Part shown: piece by piece, positions 28,707-41,925 of the stretch
How the letters are laid out: each line of letters begins with the position of its first letter
Position numbering within the stretch: the stretch's first letter is position 1
From: Buteo buteo
Lineage: Eukaryota; Chordata; Aves; Accipitriformes; Accipitridae
Direction: 5' to 3'
Length of the DNA: 64,000 bases
Assembly: GCF_964188355.1 (NCBI RefSeq)
Contig: NC_134178.1
Location: forward strand, 26,871,128-26,935,127
Made by a program: the position numbers and the translations under genes
Notes under the pieces: model-generated
What the model saw: only the letters and a program-made list of their open reading frames with translations
Told to the model about the DNA's origin: nothing
The model's database searches: none

Positions 28707-29841
28707 CGTTATAGAGCACTGTGCTCTGAGTACTGACCTAAGAGCCCAGGAAACAGGTAGTGACTCAGTGGCAGCTAGTGTCTGGGAGCTCTCACTTCAG
28801 CTGAGACCAGCTACCCCCTTTATCTGCTGCAGTGTATTTTCTGCATGTGCTCTTCTCCTCTCTGTTGTATCTACTACCAACAGAGCTGCTTCTGAATCTG
28901 GGTTTGATGAGTACAGCTGGAAAGAGTACAGAAGGGAAAAGAGAGGAATGAGGGATGAGGGCTGGCAGCAACCATACAGCCCAACAGCAGGAAAAGCAAG
29001 ATGGTAGCTCTGTGGTGTGCCAGCCCTCCCCCATTACCTTACATTGGACAAAGACCCTTGACTGAGAGCAAGAGTACAGGCCCAGGACTTATGCACTTAT
29101 CGGCAGCATTTCTGGGGCTCTACCGCAAAATACAGAATCCCTCAGCTTAGAGCAATGCATGTGTGTTAGCGGGTGCTTGAGGAGGAGAAGGAAGCAACCC
29201 CAGTGCCTTATCAGCTCATCACTCCTTCCCACTTATTCTGCTCTATGTACATGGGGACATGTAGAAAAGACCTTTTCTGTGACCAGAGTAGTATACATGG
29301 TAAGGGGGCATAGAAGAATACGAAAATTTATTATGTCCCTTTATGTGTCAGGATGTTGAGGATAGGCAGTAATCTAGCCTATGGGTTAAGAAATTCTTTA
29401 ACCAAGAAATCTGCAGTGTTATTTTTAAACACATATCAATACCTGTAAATCAGAAGACTGCATACAATATGTGTCATGTCATGACTCTCAGTAGCTTATA
29501 ACCAACTCTCTAATTGGACTTCTACTTGAATATAGAAAAGTACAGGAAACATTCGAACTCTTCCAGTCCTTCTCATTTTCATCCCTAGACTCTCATTTTC
29601 CTTCTATCCATACGATTTTCTTCCTTGCCTGCTTGTAGTGGCACTAAGAAGCCAAGCTCACTGACTCAGCAGGAAATACTGACTAAATTGTTTATAAAGA
29701 GCCCTTTTGCAGTGAAAAGGCAGGCTGATCACTTAGGCTCTCGTAACTCTCCACTGTTGCTCCATTACAGTAGAAGAGACAAGTGGCCAGTGGGTATTTG
29801 CAGTGCTTCACCCACTGATTTTTATGTAACACTTATTTAAA

Positions 29842-29865
29842 AATATTCCACTTACATGGAATATT
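29842..29865. repeat. Perfect 9-bp inverted repeat
   Basis: AATATTCCA, six bases of loop (CTTACA), then TGGAATATT. AT-rich hairpin; TGGAATATTCCA-like words recur next to it. Function unknown, probably chance or a replication slip product. Confidence 0.6.
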
Positions 29866-31537
29866 CCACTTTATTCCAAACTACAGGTTATTTCACAAGA
29901 GAGGTTCATTATAATCCAAGTGCCAGACCTGACTACATACTCTGTATGCATATGTTGCAATCAGGTGGTTTCAGAAGAAACCAGAATAAATTATTATTCC
30001 ATTGATCTCATCTAGTAAAAGGATAAACAAACCCCACTGATTCTGAGATATGGAAAAGCAAATTCAGAAGAGGCTTTTATCTATTTATTTAAAAAAAAGA
30101 GAAAGACTTTATATTTAACTTTAACCATACTGATAAATGACAGATTTAAAATCCACTCTTTCTATAATTTGGCTGCTCTAACATAGCCCTGAAAGTATGT
30201 TCTTTACCCCTGCTGGAAAAGACAAACAAATAAGCAAGAAAAAAAGAATAATTAAAAAGTGCTCCATACCTCGCAGGACTGGACTCTCCACTATCTTGGC
30301 ACAAAAAAGAAGGAAACTAAATTTCAAAAGCTGCTAGAGGACTTCAGATACTATGTTGTTCTAGTTGGACTCATGGCCTTAACTTAGTTTTTAGTCATTT
30401 TTTGAAATCTTCCCATAAATAGTATTTATTGGATCCATTGCTTGCTGAAGTAAATGGACTGTAGTTGGATGGGCACTGGATCACTCTTAACCGTGAACAG
30501 ATGTGTTATGGCTAGAGGGAAATTAATATAGGCAGCAAAAGATTGTAGCAAATCATGTCTCACTATATTCAGTTCAAGCTGTGTCCTGACGGATGTACAA
30601 CACTTTCTAACACTGCACTACCCTGCCAGCACCACTGCAGAGCCTATCACAGGGACACAGTTTTAGGAATGCTAAGTTGGTCATTTCAAACTGCATCACT
30701 TTGATACACTTGTCTGCCTAAATACAGCCATTCCACTTTGATCAGGCTGCCAAAATAAATGTGTCATGATGCTTTTTCTTTATCTCCTTTCAGCTTCTGG
30801 ACAGCAGATTTTAAGAGCATCTGCAGCTACAAAAAGACCTTCACCTTAATGCAAGGACATTTTCCAACCAAATAAGTAGAAAACTCATAAAGATGCCATC
30901 TGGGTATTACAAAAGAATTCATTATTAAGATTTTAAAACTAGCTGCATCCACTCTTCAGAGAACTTTTATAGACCTATTGAGAAAGAGATCTCACCAAGT
31001 ATATTCTTTCTAAGTATTATATTTACAGTCACGTGGGTTTAAAAAAAAATAAAATCACTTCTCCTCTCTATCCTGTTCTCCTGAGTCCCTACTCTCTTGA
31101 TAATATTTGTAGCTGTCTTGGTTTGGATCGATATTCAGCATGTTGGCAAGCACAGAGACAAGCTAGCCTGACACACTTGTGTGTATACATGTAAATAAGT
31201 TTACAATTAGCTTATATTGAATTTATATATAAATTAATTTGTTTATAAAGCACTTAAACAATAGAAGTATATTCTAACACATTTGTATGGCAAAAGCACA
31301 TTCCCATCAATAACAATAGAGCTCTACAACTCTAGGTTGTGCTCCTAGAAGAAAGAGCAAACAGCTCCTAATCTCTGTGGTGTTTTCTGTCTTTTTCTGG
31401 AAAGAGAAAGCCTCTGCATTCTGGAGTTTAAAGGCAACCAAATAACCTTGTGGTTCCTCACATCGTATTAGTTTTTCAAGTAACATTTTTGGCAAAGAAA
31501 ATAGTTAGCTTCAGGTAGGTTAAGAGCAACAAAGCTT

Positions 31538-31554
31538 TTGTTGTTGTTGTTGTT
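31538..31554 (+). repeat. (TTG)n microsatellite
   Basis: Five TTG units, 15 bases before the CR1 fragment at 31569. Confidence 0.7.
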
Positions 31555-31568
31555 AAACTTCTTACATT

Positions 31569-31892
31569 ACAGAATCACAGACTGGTTGAGGTTGGCAGGG
31601 ACCTCTGGAGGTCATCTTGTCCAGTCCCCCTGCTCAAGCAGGGCCACCTATTGCTGGTTGCCCAGGACCATGTCCAGATGGCTTTTGAGTATCTCCAAGG
31701 ATGGAGACTCCACAACCTCTCTGTGCCAGTGCTTAGTCAGCCTCACAGTGAAAAAGTGTTTCCTGATGTTCAGAGGGAGCCTCCTGTGTTTCAGTTGCCT
31801 CTTGTCCTGTCACTGGGCACCACTGAAAAGAGCCTGGCTCCATCCTCTTTGCACCCTCTCTTTAGGTATTTATATACATTGATGAGATCCCC
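31569..31892 (-). mobile_element. CR1 3' end fragment
   Basis: Minus-oriented CR1 tail. On the plus strand it starts AGAATCACAGACTGGTTGAG and continues through GGGACCTCTGGAGGTCATCT and GGATGGAGACTCCACAACC. It then passes the GTGTTTCCTGATGTTCAG segment and ends near TGATGAGATCCCC. It belongs to the subfamily with the 'TCTGGAGGTCATCT' tail, different from the 28.5-kb copy. A short (TTG)n tract lies 15 bases from its 3' end. The open frames over it are repeat-derived. Confidence 0.93.
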
Positions 31893-34165
31893 ACCTGTTA
31901 TTACAAACTTTAGTGAACTTCTAGCTCAGTATTATCTATTCTTAATAAGCTAAAAAATGGCTCACTATGCTGATGTGCTAAAGTGAAGCCTCGATTATGA
32001 CTGCCCGGCTGTTAGCTATATGTTACAAATAGTCTTGCTTGTTAAGAAAAATGCACACCTCCTTTACCTCAACAAACATTTCCTCTGAAAGTTCTTCAGT
32101 TCATCATAAAGCCTTCCCTATGGGATGCTTATGCTGTTTATCTGGCTTGTATACCTTTACAAGACCTTGAATTTTGAAGAATTTCCATCAGGGGCTGTCT
32201 GGAATCAAAACATTGTGATTATGTAGAATTTTAATTTTTTCCTCCAAATCTTCAATACAGTTTTGCAAAGCCCCCAAATGGGGAGGGGGGCAATCAAATG
32301 TTGACTGTGATATCTATATTAGCTCTATATTTTTTTTTGAGAGGGTTTATTTAATATCTCAATGCATAGTATCTGATTGTTTTGATTATGTTATGGATAT
32401 AATTTTATTAATTAATTCTTAATAAACCCAGAAGTAGAATTATTTATATTTATGCATAAAAATTTTGCATAAAAATCCAGTTATCAGATGGGTGATATTG
32501 TAGGCTCAAGAACTGAAAAACATGTTGACAATAATTTGTGTGCATATTGTGCAACAATATTCACACTATTCCCACAAATTCCTACAGTATCTTTTCCAAA
32601 TAAGCTTTCTTTCTACTTTATCCATTTGATAATGGTCTGGAAGGTATAATTAAACAGCTACAATTTTGAGGAAAAAATAACCCCCAGGCCATTTTCAGCC
32701 TCCTGTGATGTACTTACTGTTCATTAAAAATGGTCTCTAAACTCTATGTAATACCTGAACATTGCACAGTTGTTTTTTTCCAGAGAAACGGGCATCTTCC
32801 TCCCCCACCAGACTTTTACACTAAATATGCCATCTGAGATCTTGTAAGAAATCCAGAACACTAACTTTTTAATCACTTGATCAGTAAGTTCATGATCCTT
32901 TTACTTTCCTTTTCCTTTCTCTTGTGCTTCCTGTCAGTTTACCATTTCCATTGATGTGAAGACTTGAATATTATCTATTTGTTTTTAAGCAAAAAATTAA
33001 AGATAAATATTTTACATATGAAATGATGAAAGGCCTCATTACACATCAGAGTACAAGTAAACAATCTTACTGAAAATGAAGCAAATGATACTTTGCTATC
33101 CAAAAGTTTAAATCTACTGAAAAGCAATTCAGTTTTCCTTGGACAATACTTACTCCTAACAGAAAGAGCAAAATCTTATATTTGGCTTTGCACTAGTCCA
33201 GAAACAAGACAGAGAAATTTATTCTGCTAAAGGTTAGACAGAAACAAATACAGTAAATAGTTTTTCAGTGGTTTTTGGGTGGGTTAAGTTATGCGTATTT
33301 GAGTGGGCTGGTTACTCTGTTGCACATTTAGCCAAACTGCAACCCTTCTTTTCCTGTTGGATATTCAGGAATTAACCATGAAACTGGGGGGGGGGGGGGG
33401 GGGGGGACGACACACGACACGGACGACACACGACATGACACGGGGGCACACAGGACACACAACACCAAAACAGGAAAATGAAGCAACTAGAGTTTATTAA
33501 CTCACAAGAACCATCTGATGAGAATAAAAGGAAGAGTTGAAGAAGAGGCAGAGAATCTAGTAAAAAAGCTAATGCAGATTTGGAAGAGATTATTTCATAA
33601 TATTCATAATTTGAAAAAAAATAAAATTAGGGTTCTGCCTATGTTTAGAAGTGCAAAATAATTCAGGATTTTCTGCAATAAAGAAAGCAGCAGTGAGTTT
33701 TAGTAGTAATTTATCACTGCCTTTTAGGAATCATCAGACAGAAACCTTATAAATAATATATTGTCCAGTAAATTGTAAATTGTACCACAGAAAAACGTCT
33801 CCTTTCTTATACAAGGGTCACTGAAAATCAATACAGTTCCTTCTAAAAAGCACTCTACAATGTTTTAACACTTGTAGGTGATGGTTCAGCTTGTTACGGT
33901 TTATGGATAAATAACGTACAAGAATCTCACACACACAAAGCGCTAAAATAAATGTCTGGTAGTACTACCAGAAGGATCTGATAAAAATAACTCTGGATCT
34001 GGATAGATGTTGATTTTTATTTTCTTACTCAGTGTTGACGTATGAAGCTGTGATGCTGGGACAAGAGTTGCAATTATAAACAGTGCTAAAAGGAGAGATC
34101 AGTTTTGATGGGAAATCCTAATTTGATAGATTAGTTTTTTAGACTCCCATGTATTAGGTTCAACA
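31893..34165. other. Presumed ROBO1 intron
   Basis: AT-rich DNA with the G run at 33.4 kb as the only remarkable feature. Confidence 0.5.
33386..33475 (+). repeat. Run of 21 G followed by ACGACACACGACAC-type low-complexity tract
   Basis: Positions 33386-33406 are 21 consecutive G. They are followed by about 65 bases built from ACGAC, ACACG and GACAC words with a further GGGGG, then normal sequence resumes. It may be an unstable natural G tract able to form G-quadruplexes, or an assembly or polishing artefact next to a homopolymer. Confidence 0.85.
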
Positions 34166-35271
34166 CCGGCTCCCACAATATTCCTGTATCCAAGGAGGGA
34201 CATTGTGGCCTGGATCGGTGAACCACCAGATGAGTAAAAACTTGATGATGCATCATCTCAGAAGGTAATGGTTAATGGGCTGCAGCCTACCTGGAGGACA
34301 GTAACAAGAAGAGGGACCACCAGATCTGTCCTTGGACCTGGCCTGCTTAACATCTTTATCAGTGACCTGCAGGAGGTGAGGCAGGGCATGCTCCTCATGT
34401 TTGTAGGCAAAACCAAACTGGAAGAACCAGTCCACATGCCCAACAGCAGGGCTGCCACCTGGAGGGAGCCAGACTGGCTGGAGGAATGGGCCAACAGGAA
34501 CCTAATGTAATTTAACAAGGACAAATGCAAAGTACTACTGTGAGAAGGAATGAAGAACCCCCTGCATCCATACAGGCTGGGGACTGCCAGTCTGGGGAGC
34601 AGCACAGCTGGGAAGGCCCTGGGACTCTGGGCTGGCAGCAAGCTGAGCATGAGCCAGCAGCCTGCCCTGGCAGCAGAGATGGCCAGCAGCATCCTGGGCT
34701 GTATGAGTGCACAGGTGGTAATCAAGGAAAGGGATTATCCCTCTCTACTCAGCACTCACCTGGAGTACTGCATCCAGTTTTCGGCCTCCCAGAACAAGAA
34801 GGAAATTGGTAAACTGGGTGGAGTTCAACAGAGTGTCACCAGGACGACCAGGGCTGGAGCATTTGCCTGGGAGTCTGAGGGACCAGGACTTGTTCAGCCT
34901 AGGGAAGAGGCAGCTATAAGGGGGACCAAACAGCCACCTGCCCATACCAATGGCGGTCACTGAGGAGATGGAGACATGCTCTTCACAGTGGTCTGTGGCA
35001 GGGTAAGAAACAACAGGCATAAGTCAAAGCACCAGAGGTTCAGGCTGAATATAAGGAGAACTGTTTTCCCTATGAGGACAGGCAGGCAGTGGAGCGGGTT
35101 GTCCAGAGAGGCTGTGCCAGCTCCATCCTTGGAAGTTCTCAAGACCTGATTGGATCAAGCCCTGAGCAGCCTGGTCTGAACTCATAGCTGACCCTGTTTG
35201 CGCAGGAGGTTGGACTAAAGACCTCCAATGGTTGCTTCCAACCTGAATTATCTTGTAAATCCATGATCCTA
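34166..35271 (+). mobile_element. CR1 LINE fragment with decayed reverse transcriptase end and 3' tail
   Basis: A roughly 1.1-kb plus-strand CR1. The upstream part reads GGCCTGGATCGGTGAACCAC and then encodes VNGLQPTWRTVT and SVLGPGLLNIFISDLQ, the reverse-transcriptase region before the catalytic box. The box itself is destroyed: FVGKTKLE stands where FADDTKLG is expected. Next come MSQQPALAAE, ILGCM, HLEYCIQF and, in the tail, GGTTGGACTAAAGACCTCC with a CR1-like terminus near 35271. Several frameshifts and stops. It is clearly older and more divergent than the copy at 14.4 kb. The 5' edge is approximate. Confidence 0.92.
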
Positions 35272-35887
35272 TATAGTAATTATTATGAAAAATTAACAAC
35301 AATGCCAATATCCGCATTATAAGAAATTACCTTTCAACATTTTTCTTTTCCTATAATACTCAAGAAAGTGCATTTTTTTAGACACAATAAATGAATATTG
35401 TCATCTATACAGTGCATTTCACTGCTATGCATTTAATGAGACCATGTGTGTTACTAACTTCCTACTTCTTTAAATAAAAAAAATTGCCTGGCTAAAACAA
35501 AAGACTGACTTGTATAACACACCCTGATGAGGATGGAGAGTGATGTACTCTTTTCCTTTCTCATCCTGTAATAATTCATACTCTTTTGACCTACTGGCAG
35601 AAATTTGCACTTCTGAACATCTTCACAAATTGCTTTGCATACTTAATTCACTGAACTGACAGTAGTGTCTGAGGGTAATTTGGTCTGTCTTTACTCTTGC
35701 TAGGAGGCCCTCAGCAGAAAGGCTGTCATGAACTCCAGGGTTTCCTATCTGTGACAGTCCAAATGGAAAAGAAAAAGTATAATATGCTGTGAACACCTTT
35801 TGTTTTGATTTTACTTGTTTCATGATTAATCAGGAACACAGGAACTCAAGATTAAAATACTCATCCTGGGGAATCAAATCTAGTATG

Positions 35888-35908
35888 CATAGCCTATCAT
35901 AGCCTATC
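35888..35908 (+). repeat. Short tandem duplication (CATAGCCTAT)
   Basis: CATAGCCTAT appears twice back to back, followed by C. Minimal tandem repeat. Confidence 0.6.
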
Positions 35909-36419
35909 ACAAATTTAAGTCTTTGGAAAGGAGATTTCAAACTCTTTGTCTGAAAACTGCTCTAGAATCTGCTGCTGTAAAACATCCTAAATTTCTATCC
36001 TAAATTAACTAGGGCTCATTTTATGCCTGCTTATTCTTTTGTCAAGTAGCAACATACGAGTAAAAGCTTAGAACCACCCATTATAAAAGCCCACATTTTG
36101 AACACTGTTTGAAGATAGGCTATTTACCAATAACTGGATTTCTTCAAGTTGTATAGTCAGCATGCTCTGTAGCTTTTTTTTTTCAATATGTTCTCTAAGA
36201 ACATAAGGCTGTCAAGAAATGCCAATCACATCCCCCTTTCCTTAAGGCCTCAGTCAAAATAAGCTTTCTATTTTAATAGCCCTTTCCTGCACCTTCTCTA
36301 GCTCTAATTCATCTTCCTGAAGTATGTTTGTTTAGAACAATCCCTAGTATCTTAGATATATAGGGGCATATGCTGCTAATAATGTCATTATTAGACAAAT
36401 TCTTCACACAATGTTTTGC

Positions 36420-36444
36420 CTTTTGTTTTGTTTTGTTTTGTTTT
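36420..36444 (+). repeat. (TTTTG)n simple repeat
   Basis: Repeated TTTTG units ending in TTTTTTGGGGGG. Confidence 0.75.
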
Positions 36445-36889
36445 TTGGGGGGTGTAATTTTAAATTGGTCTAATGGCTACCGGAAAACTAACTGGTTAAG
36501 AAACATGGGACGTCACTATTGCTTCCTGGTTTAATCAAAGCTCTGCCTTGAAGCATAACAATAACTGGAGGAGATTTTCTATAAAATTTTTCATAAAAAC
36601 TGGCAGTGTAAAATTTATGTAAGTGGGAGTATCTGTGCTCCAATATTGCTACTATATGTTTTAATTAAATTATTATTGTCTGAACATCGCTATCATTGAA
36701 AGGCAATTATATCAATTGATGTTATATTTTCATCTATATTTTAATACATATTAAAAAAAAATCCTCAGTGTCTGTGTCAGAAGAATGCTTGCAAAGAGAA
36801 GCACAAAACTGAAAGGACCCTTCTAGCATTTAGATTGATGTGGGGAACAGAGAGGTTAGGCTGCTGATAGACAAGAGCAGATTTTTTTT

Positions 36890-36908
36890 TTTTCTTTCTT
36901 TCTTTTTT
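36890..36908 (+). repeat. Poly(T) and TTTC tract
   Basis: Thymine run continuing into TTTCTTTCTTTC. Low complexity only. Edges approximate. Confidence 0.55.
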
Positions 36909-39900
36909 AAATAAGCATAACAGTATCCATCTGTTCCTGGATTTAGAGTGCAGATGTACTTTTTAAGAAGTAACTTTGTAAAAGTAGTATCATGGGGCTC
37001 TGTGTTCATTCTCCCAGTGACTCAAGAGCACACTTGCTCAGTTGGCAAGTTTTAAAAAAGAGAAAGACCATGAAAAAGGTCTTAACTGCTAGCTTTGCAT
37101 GTATCCTGAGAAGTAAAAGTCAAGCAGAAGTCTACTGTGTATTACCACTAGCAATAAGGATTCTGTAACTGCAATTAAACTAATGTTGCTGCTATCTAAC
37201 CTAGTGATTCATTCAACTCTGTCACATATCTATTGGTTCTGCAGTGCAAACAAGTGTTTGTTTTTCTCTTCAGGTTGTTGGACATGATGAACTCAGTGCA
37301 ATATGAGACATGCCGATAGCTTACTTGGAATAATTGTATGGAGATAAGATCTTCGTTTTGTTTAGACATCGCTACCGACCTGCTTCACGTCTGAAATTAC
37401 AGCTTCCTCCCAACCCAAAATATCCAAACTCTACAACCTACATCTTCAGTCACCACTTTTTGCATCCCATTAGCCAAACTCTGCTTTTGTTTCATGTGTT
37501 TTTTTCTCAATATCGCTCATTCTTTCCAACTAATCCTTAAACTAAAGATGGTAATTTAGAAGGAATGTCAAATCAAATAGCAACTATTTCTTTACAACAT
37601 TCTTATTTGTCATCCTGTTGTGTATCATAGCTTTTTCTCCTCTCACCTCGTCCTCTCAGCCACAAAATCTGTATATGCATGGACTACCTCTACTAATCTG
37701 TTAGAAAAGAAATGGCTGAAAAATACTCCATTTCTCACAGGATAAGTATTACTGTAGATTTCCACCTTTGATGTCAATGAAGTCTTTTCTTGAATGTGTT
37801 TTTAGAACTACCACTTTTCAAAACAAGCACTCTGTTACTCATAGGATAAACTATGTAAAATTACTGGAATAGTAGAAGAAATGTCTCAGAAATGGCCATG
37901 CAAGGAAGAGGTATTTCCCCTTCATTTCTTGAAATGCTCACCAAGGCCAATCTGTCTTATTTGACCGGGACAAGTGGTGATCCACTATGAAAAATTCTCC
38001 TGATCACAACAACATAGTAGTAAAAAAGAAAGGTAATGCAAGAAAAAGGGATGGGATCCCTTGTCGTAGAAAACACCACCACCACAATGATTTCATAATT
38101 AAAATCAGGGGGGAAGAATTGAAGGCTAAGTTTGGGTCACAAGTGGGAACCATAGGATTTCTTTGCATACTGGAAGAGTCTTTTGAAAAAACACTGAATA
38201 AAAAAGTTCATTAGGAAAGATTCCTTTAAAAAGCCATGAATCTACTTAATGAGGAGTGGTGATCCTTGTCTGCAAATATTTGACTATACAGTGCTAATTT
38301 AGCAAGCCATCGTTCTGGTCTCTGTAACAGAAGCAATACTCTGTGATCTGTTAAATGATCCCCGATATTTATGTCACAGTTGATTTAACAGGAAATGTGC
38401 TACTTCCTGGAATATAATGCATGTGCACACTTCAATAGCACAGCACAATGCAATCTTAGAGATTACTCTGAATAACTGAAGCTCATACTTGACGCTTACT
38501 GCCCTTGCACTATTTTAGGGAGGAAAAAAGAAGCCCGCAAGCTAAGAGTGAACGATTACTTTACTAATCAGGCTGGCAAACCACAGGTGAAATCTGATGT
38601 GGAAATATAAATTACTTCATACTTTTGAAAATCTGCTCTAACAGGTAAATATTAAACAGAATATGTTTAGTAGTTTTAGTCAAGAGAGTTTTATCCTATG
38701 CCCTTCTTCAGGTTTCCTCACTCCCTGCTCCCTGCAGCACAGTTGTGGCTCTCAGAACTCCTTGGGCACTAGGGGACATCATTCAGCATATCACCTGCTC
38801 CATTTGACCATTAACCACAAGCTCTTCTCTTGGAAATCCTGTTGTTATTTAAAGCCCTTCCTTCTATGAGCTTTTTCCCAAATTCTCCATCTCCTGACTT
38901 CCTCTAGTATCTTATTTGGATCATTTTCCGTTTTTCTCCTCCGATATACACTGGTAACTCTGCTAGATCTTCTTCCTTGCTTCCCTTCCTTTTCTGTTTT
39001 TCCCTGTACTTATCTCCAGGACTTTAATGAAAAAAATAACAACGGGTAACTTAAGGATTTCTTTCCACTCCAAAATAACTGTCCAAACAATAGTCTTTGT
39101 CTGACATCTCTGCAGCCTAAACTTGACAAAGAACTGAATTCCTGCTTGCATCTTCCATTCCTCTGCCTTCCTTTGGTGACCAGAAAAGATTTCATTATAT
39201 TTCCTGGTGCACACTCCTATCACCTGGTTCTCCTTTCAGAACCTAGATCCAAACTGATGGAGAGTTGGGATTACCTGCAGTCATTTTTAGGTATCTACAT
39301 CACTCCTAGTCACCTGAAGTTCCCTTCAAGTCTGTAGAAAAAGAAACAGGCATAGTTACAGAGCATTTCAGGAAACTACTTCGGATGTCTCCTTTAGGGC
39401 AAATTAAATACAACACAAAGTATCTAAATCATATGCTTTTATCCTGTTGAATGTCACTGTGATCTGGCCTGTTCTTTATGCACATAGTTAAAATAGTAAT
39501 TTAGATTTTTACTATTTCACATCCTAAGTATGTAATTATTTTTCAATCTGGCCTTGACAGAGTAGAATTGGTCTTTTGTGAAGATATAGACAAGGTAATC
39601 TTCCTGGGTCATTTCTTTAAACTGACAGAGTTACAGTTAAAAGTTTTTGGTTTTTTTAACTCTAAATCTTTTGCTGAATCAATCCAGATATGCCTAGCAT
39701 CTTTAATGTACTACCTATGTGGTCACATCAGCTTTTAGATGTTTTTTATTCTTAGCATTTCTCTCATATCAAATATTCAAGATAAAACCTTCCTCTCAGG
39801 TCCTTCAGTCTAACATCAGTGTCACACATACAGAACAGTCCTCAGTGACTGAACTTCCTTTCTTGATATGTTATTTATTCAGCCCCTATTTATTTACATT

Positions 39901-41375
39901 ACAAATACTTTCCAAAAGTGATTGTCTTTAATGTGTATAAAGCCTCTCCATTTGGGTTTACAGTTAATAACTAATAATAATTATTTGGATAATAAAAACC
40001 TGATGATTATAAAAAATGCAACAATCTATTGGATACCACATTACTATATTGATTAAGGAGATAAAAAATCCAGAGTTTGGTCCTGTAACATCCTAAGAAT
40101 TATGAAAAGTCAAATACAAGTTCATCATTTTCCCATAATAATGGTCTTGAAATTTATCAACAACTTCAATCTTTATCTGAAGTAGCTTGGGTTAGCAACT
40201 CCTCTCTCCTCACTGAAACCAATATGTTTCCTGTTTGGTACGAGGTTACTTCTCAAAGCAAGTGCTCACATCCACAGTGAAGACAACAGAACCTAATGGG
40301 ATAACCAAAAATCTCCTCATTTAAAGTGGACTTTAGGAGAACACACTGAAACACCGTCTAGGAGTCATGTACCTCTGCTTAATAACAGTATGAAACAGCT
40401 GCATATATTCATCCTGAAAAACATATCTGGAAAGAGAAATATGTAGGACAAAATTATAATCTTTAGCCCTGAAACTTCTCATACTAGTGAATGCTTTGCT
40501 TATTTACCTCACAGCTAAACTTATATGGAACTAGAAGGAAGATGTGCCCTACAGATGTATCACTGCTCTTAGTAGGAGTAAAAATTTATGATCCTACTGT
40601 ATGACAGCAGTTATTAGCTTGTTTGGTTTTTGTCCATTCGAACACCACCTGAAGATAAATACAGGATTAAAAAATAAGCTGCTGCTTTTTTTGCCCATAG
40701 GTCCAGATATCCTGGACTTTATCTGAGTGATTTTTAGGAACGAGTCAGAGAATTTTCAGTACAAACAAGCTGCTGGAATAGTTCTTTTGGAGAATGAAAT
40801 TCTATAGGTAAGGGAGAACAAAAAAATTATCTAAGAATACTTCTGTAAAATCCAGGAACTCCATATTAGGCCCACATAAATGGTCCCATAAATTAGAAAA
40901 AAAGGTAACTTTACCTATGAGATTGTATTACAGTTAATGTTATTTTTAAAAATCCTTACTGATTACTATAGAAACCTGTTGGACTGATTTTAATAAATAC
41001 CTCAGGGCTTTTCCATATAAACCAAGGTATATACACATAGTGCTACTGATTACTATTACATAGTGGAGAAAAAAACCACTGGATCATTAAATCTTTAAAC
41101 ACAAAAAACTTGGTCTTTACTTCATTCAGTGCTCATTCAAACAGAGACCCAAAACCGCCAATTAAACAAAACCAGCCATCCTCTTGGTTTTACATTTTTG
41201 TTCAGCTTGTGTTTGCTTCTAACTTGATCCTGACTTTTGTGCTTGCTTGGAAAACGCCTGTTAAAATATGGCCTAGAGTTAAGATCCGGAGCCTCTGGGG
41301 AAATACTAGACCAGTGCTTGATTTTGTCAGTCCTCCCGAATGACCCCATTAGTCTCTGAGAGGCAGGTTAAACAG

Positions 41376-41925
41376 CTGCAATTCCGCACAGAGGCCTGTC
41401 CTCGGACGAGGCGCAAAGATGCACGTGCGCACCTTGATACGGGTGAAAGATCCTCGTGGGTGGACAGACACAGAAGGGTCTGTGCTCTGCTCAGGAAGTA
41501 AGTCGTCCCACGTCCCCACGCTCAGCGGGGAGCTGCTGTCTTAAACACTGCCTTATAGGCCTTAAATACTGCCCTGCAAGGCGGGGACACAGTCTGGGCT
41601 GCGGAGCAGCACCGCTCGCAGCCCTTGCACCCTCTGCGGCCATCACCCACCTGGCCCCCTTGCCACAGGGGGTCCCGTGCCAAGCCCTCAGCCCCTCTCT
41701 GAAACACGCCAGTGGGAAAAGGTGATGGCATCTCCCCCTGAATGCTTACCCCACTACTCTTGCGGCTAAGGGGGCTCGTGGAGGGCGCATGCAGGGCCCC
41801 CGCTCCCACCTCCGTGGGCAGATGTGAGGCTGTTGGGCACAGGAATCTGCCTGTCAGGCACCAGCCCCAGGCCAGGGAGGGCGAGGGTCTGGAGGGGAAC
41901 CGAGTGCTCCTCTCTAGGTAAAACT
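41376..41925. other. GC/CpG-rich block in the intron
   Basis: About 550 bases are much richer in G+C and CpG than the flanks (clusters such as GGACGAGGCGC, CACGTGCGC and GGGGGCTCGTGGAGGGCGC). It lies about 1.5 kb downstream of the ROBO1 exon in the direction of transcription. A donor-like CTAG|GTAAAAC ends it on the plus strand. I do not recognise any of its translations. It could be a small CpG island with an intragenic promoter, an old GC-rich transposon remnant, or an unannotated exon. Confidence 0.35.

Larger units (their letters stand above)
28707..31568. other. Presumed ROBO1 intron between two CR1 tails
   Basis: Mixed composition up to about 29250, where open frames appear on both strands (28792-29034 minus, 28495-29007 plus) without any match I know. 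Then plain AT-rich DNA. Confidence 0.5.
35272..41375. other. Plain AT-rich DNA, presumed ROBO1 intron
   Basis: Six kilobases with only simple repeats. No exon or transposon recognised. Confidence 0.55.

Noticed and set aside
28495..29007. Open frame of 170 codons on the plus strand
   Set aside because: Its first third is the antisense of a CR1 tail; the rest has no recognisable domain.
34258..34963. Several overlapping open frames of 80-155 codons
   Set aside because: All fall on the decayed CR1 copy, in and out of frame with its reverse-transcriptase remnant.
41110..41809. Open frames of 77-95 codons around the GC-rich block
   Set aside because: Translations on both strands look random; GC richness alone explains the lack of stops. 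The block is reported but not as a gene.
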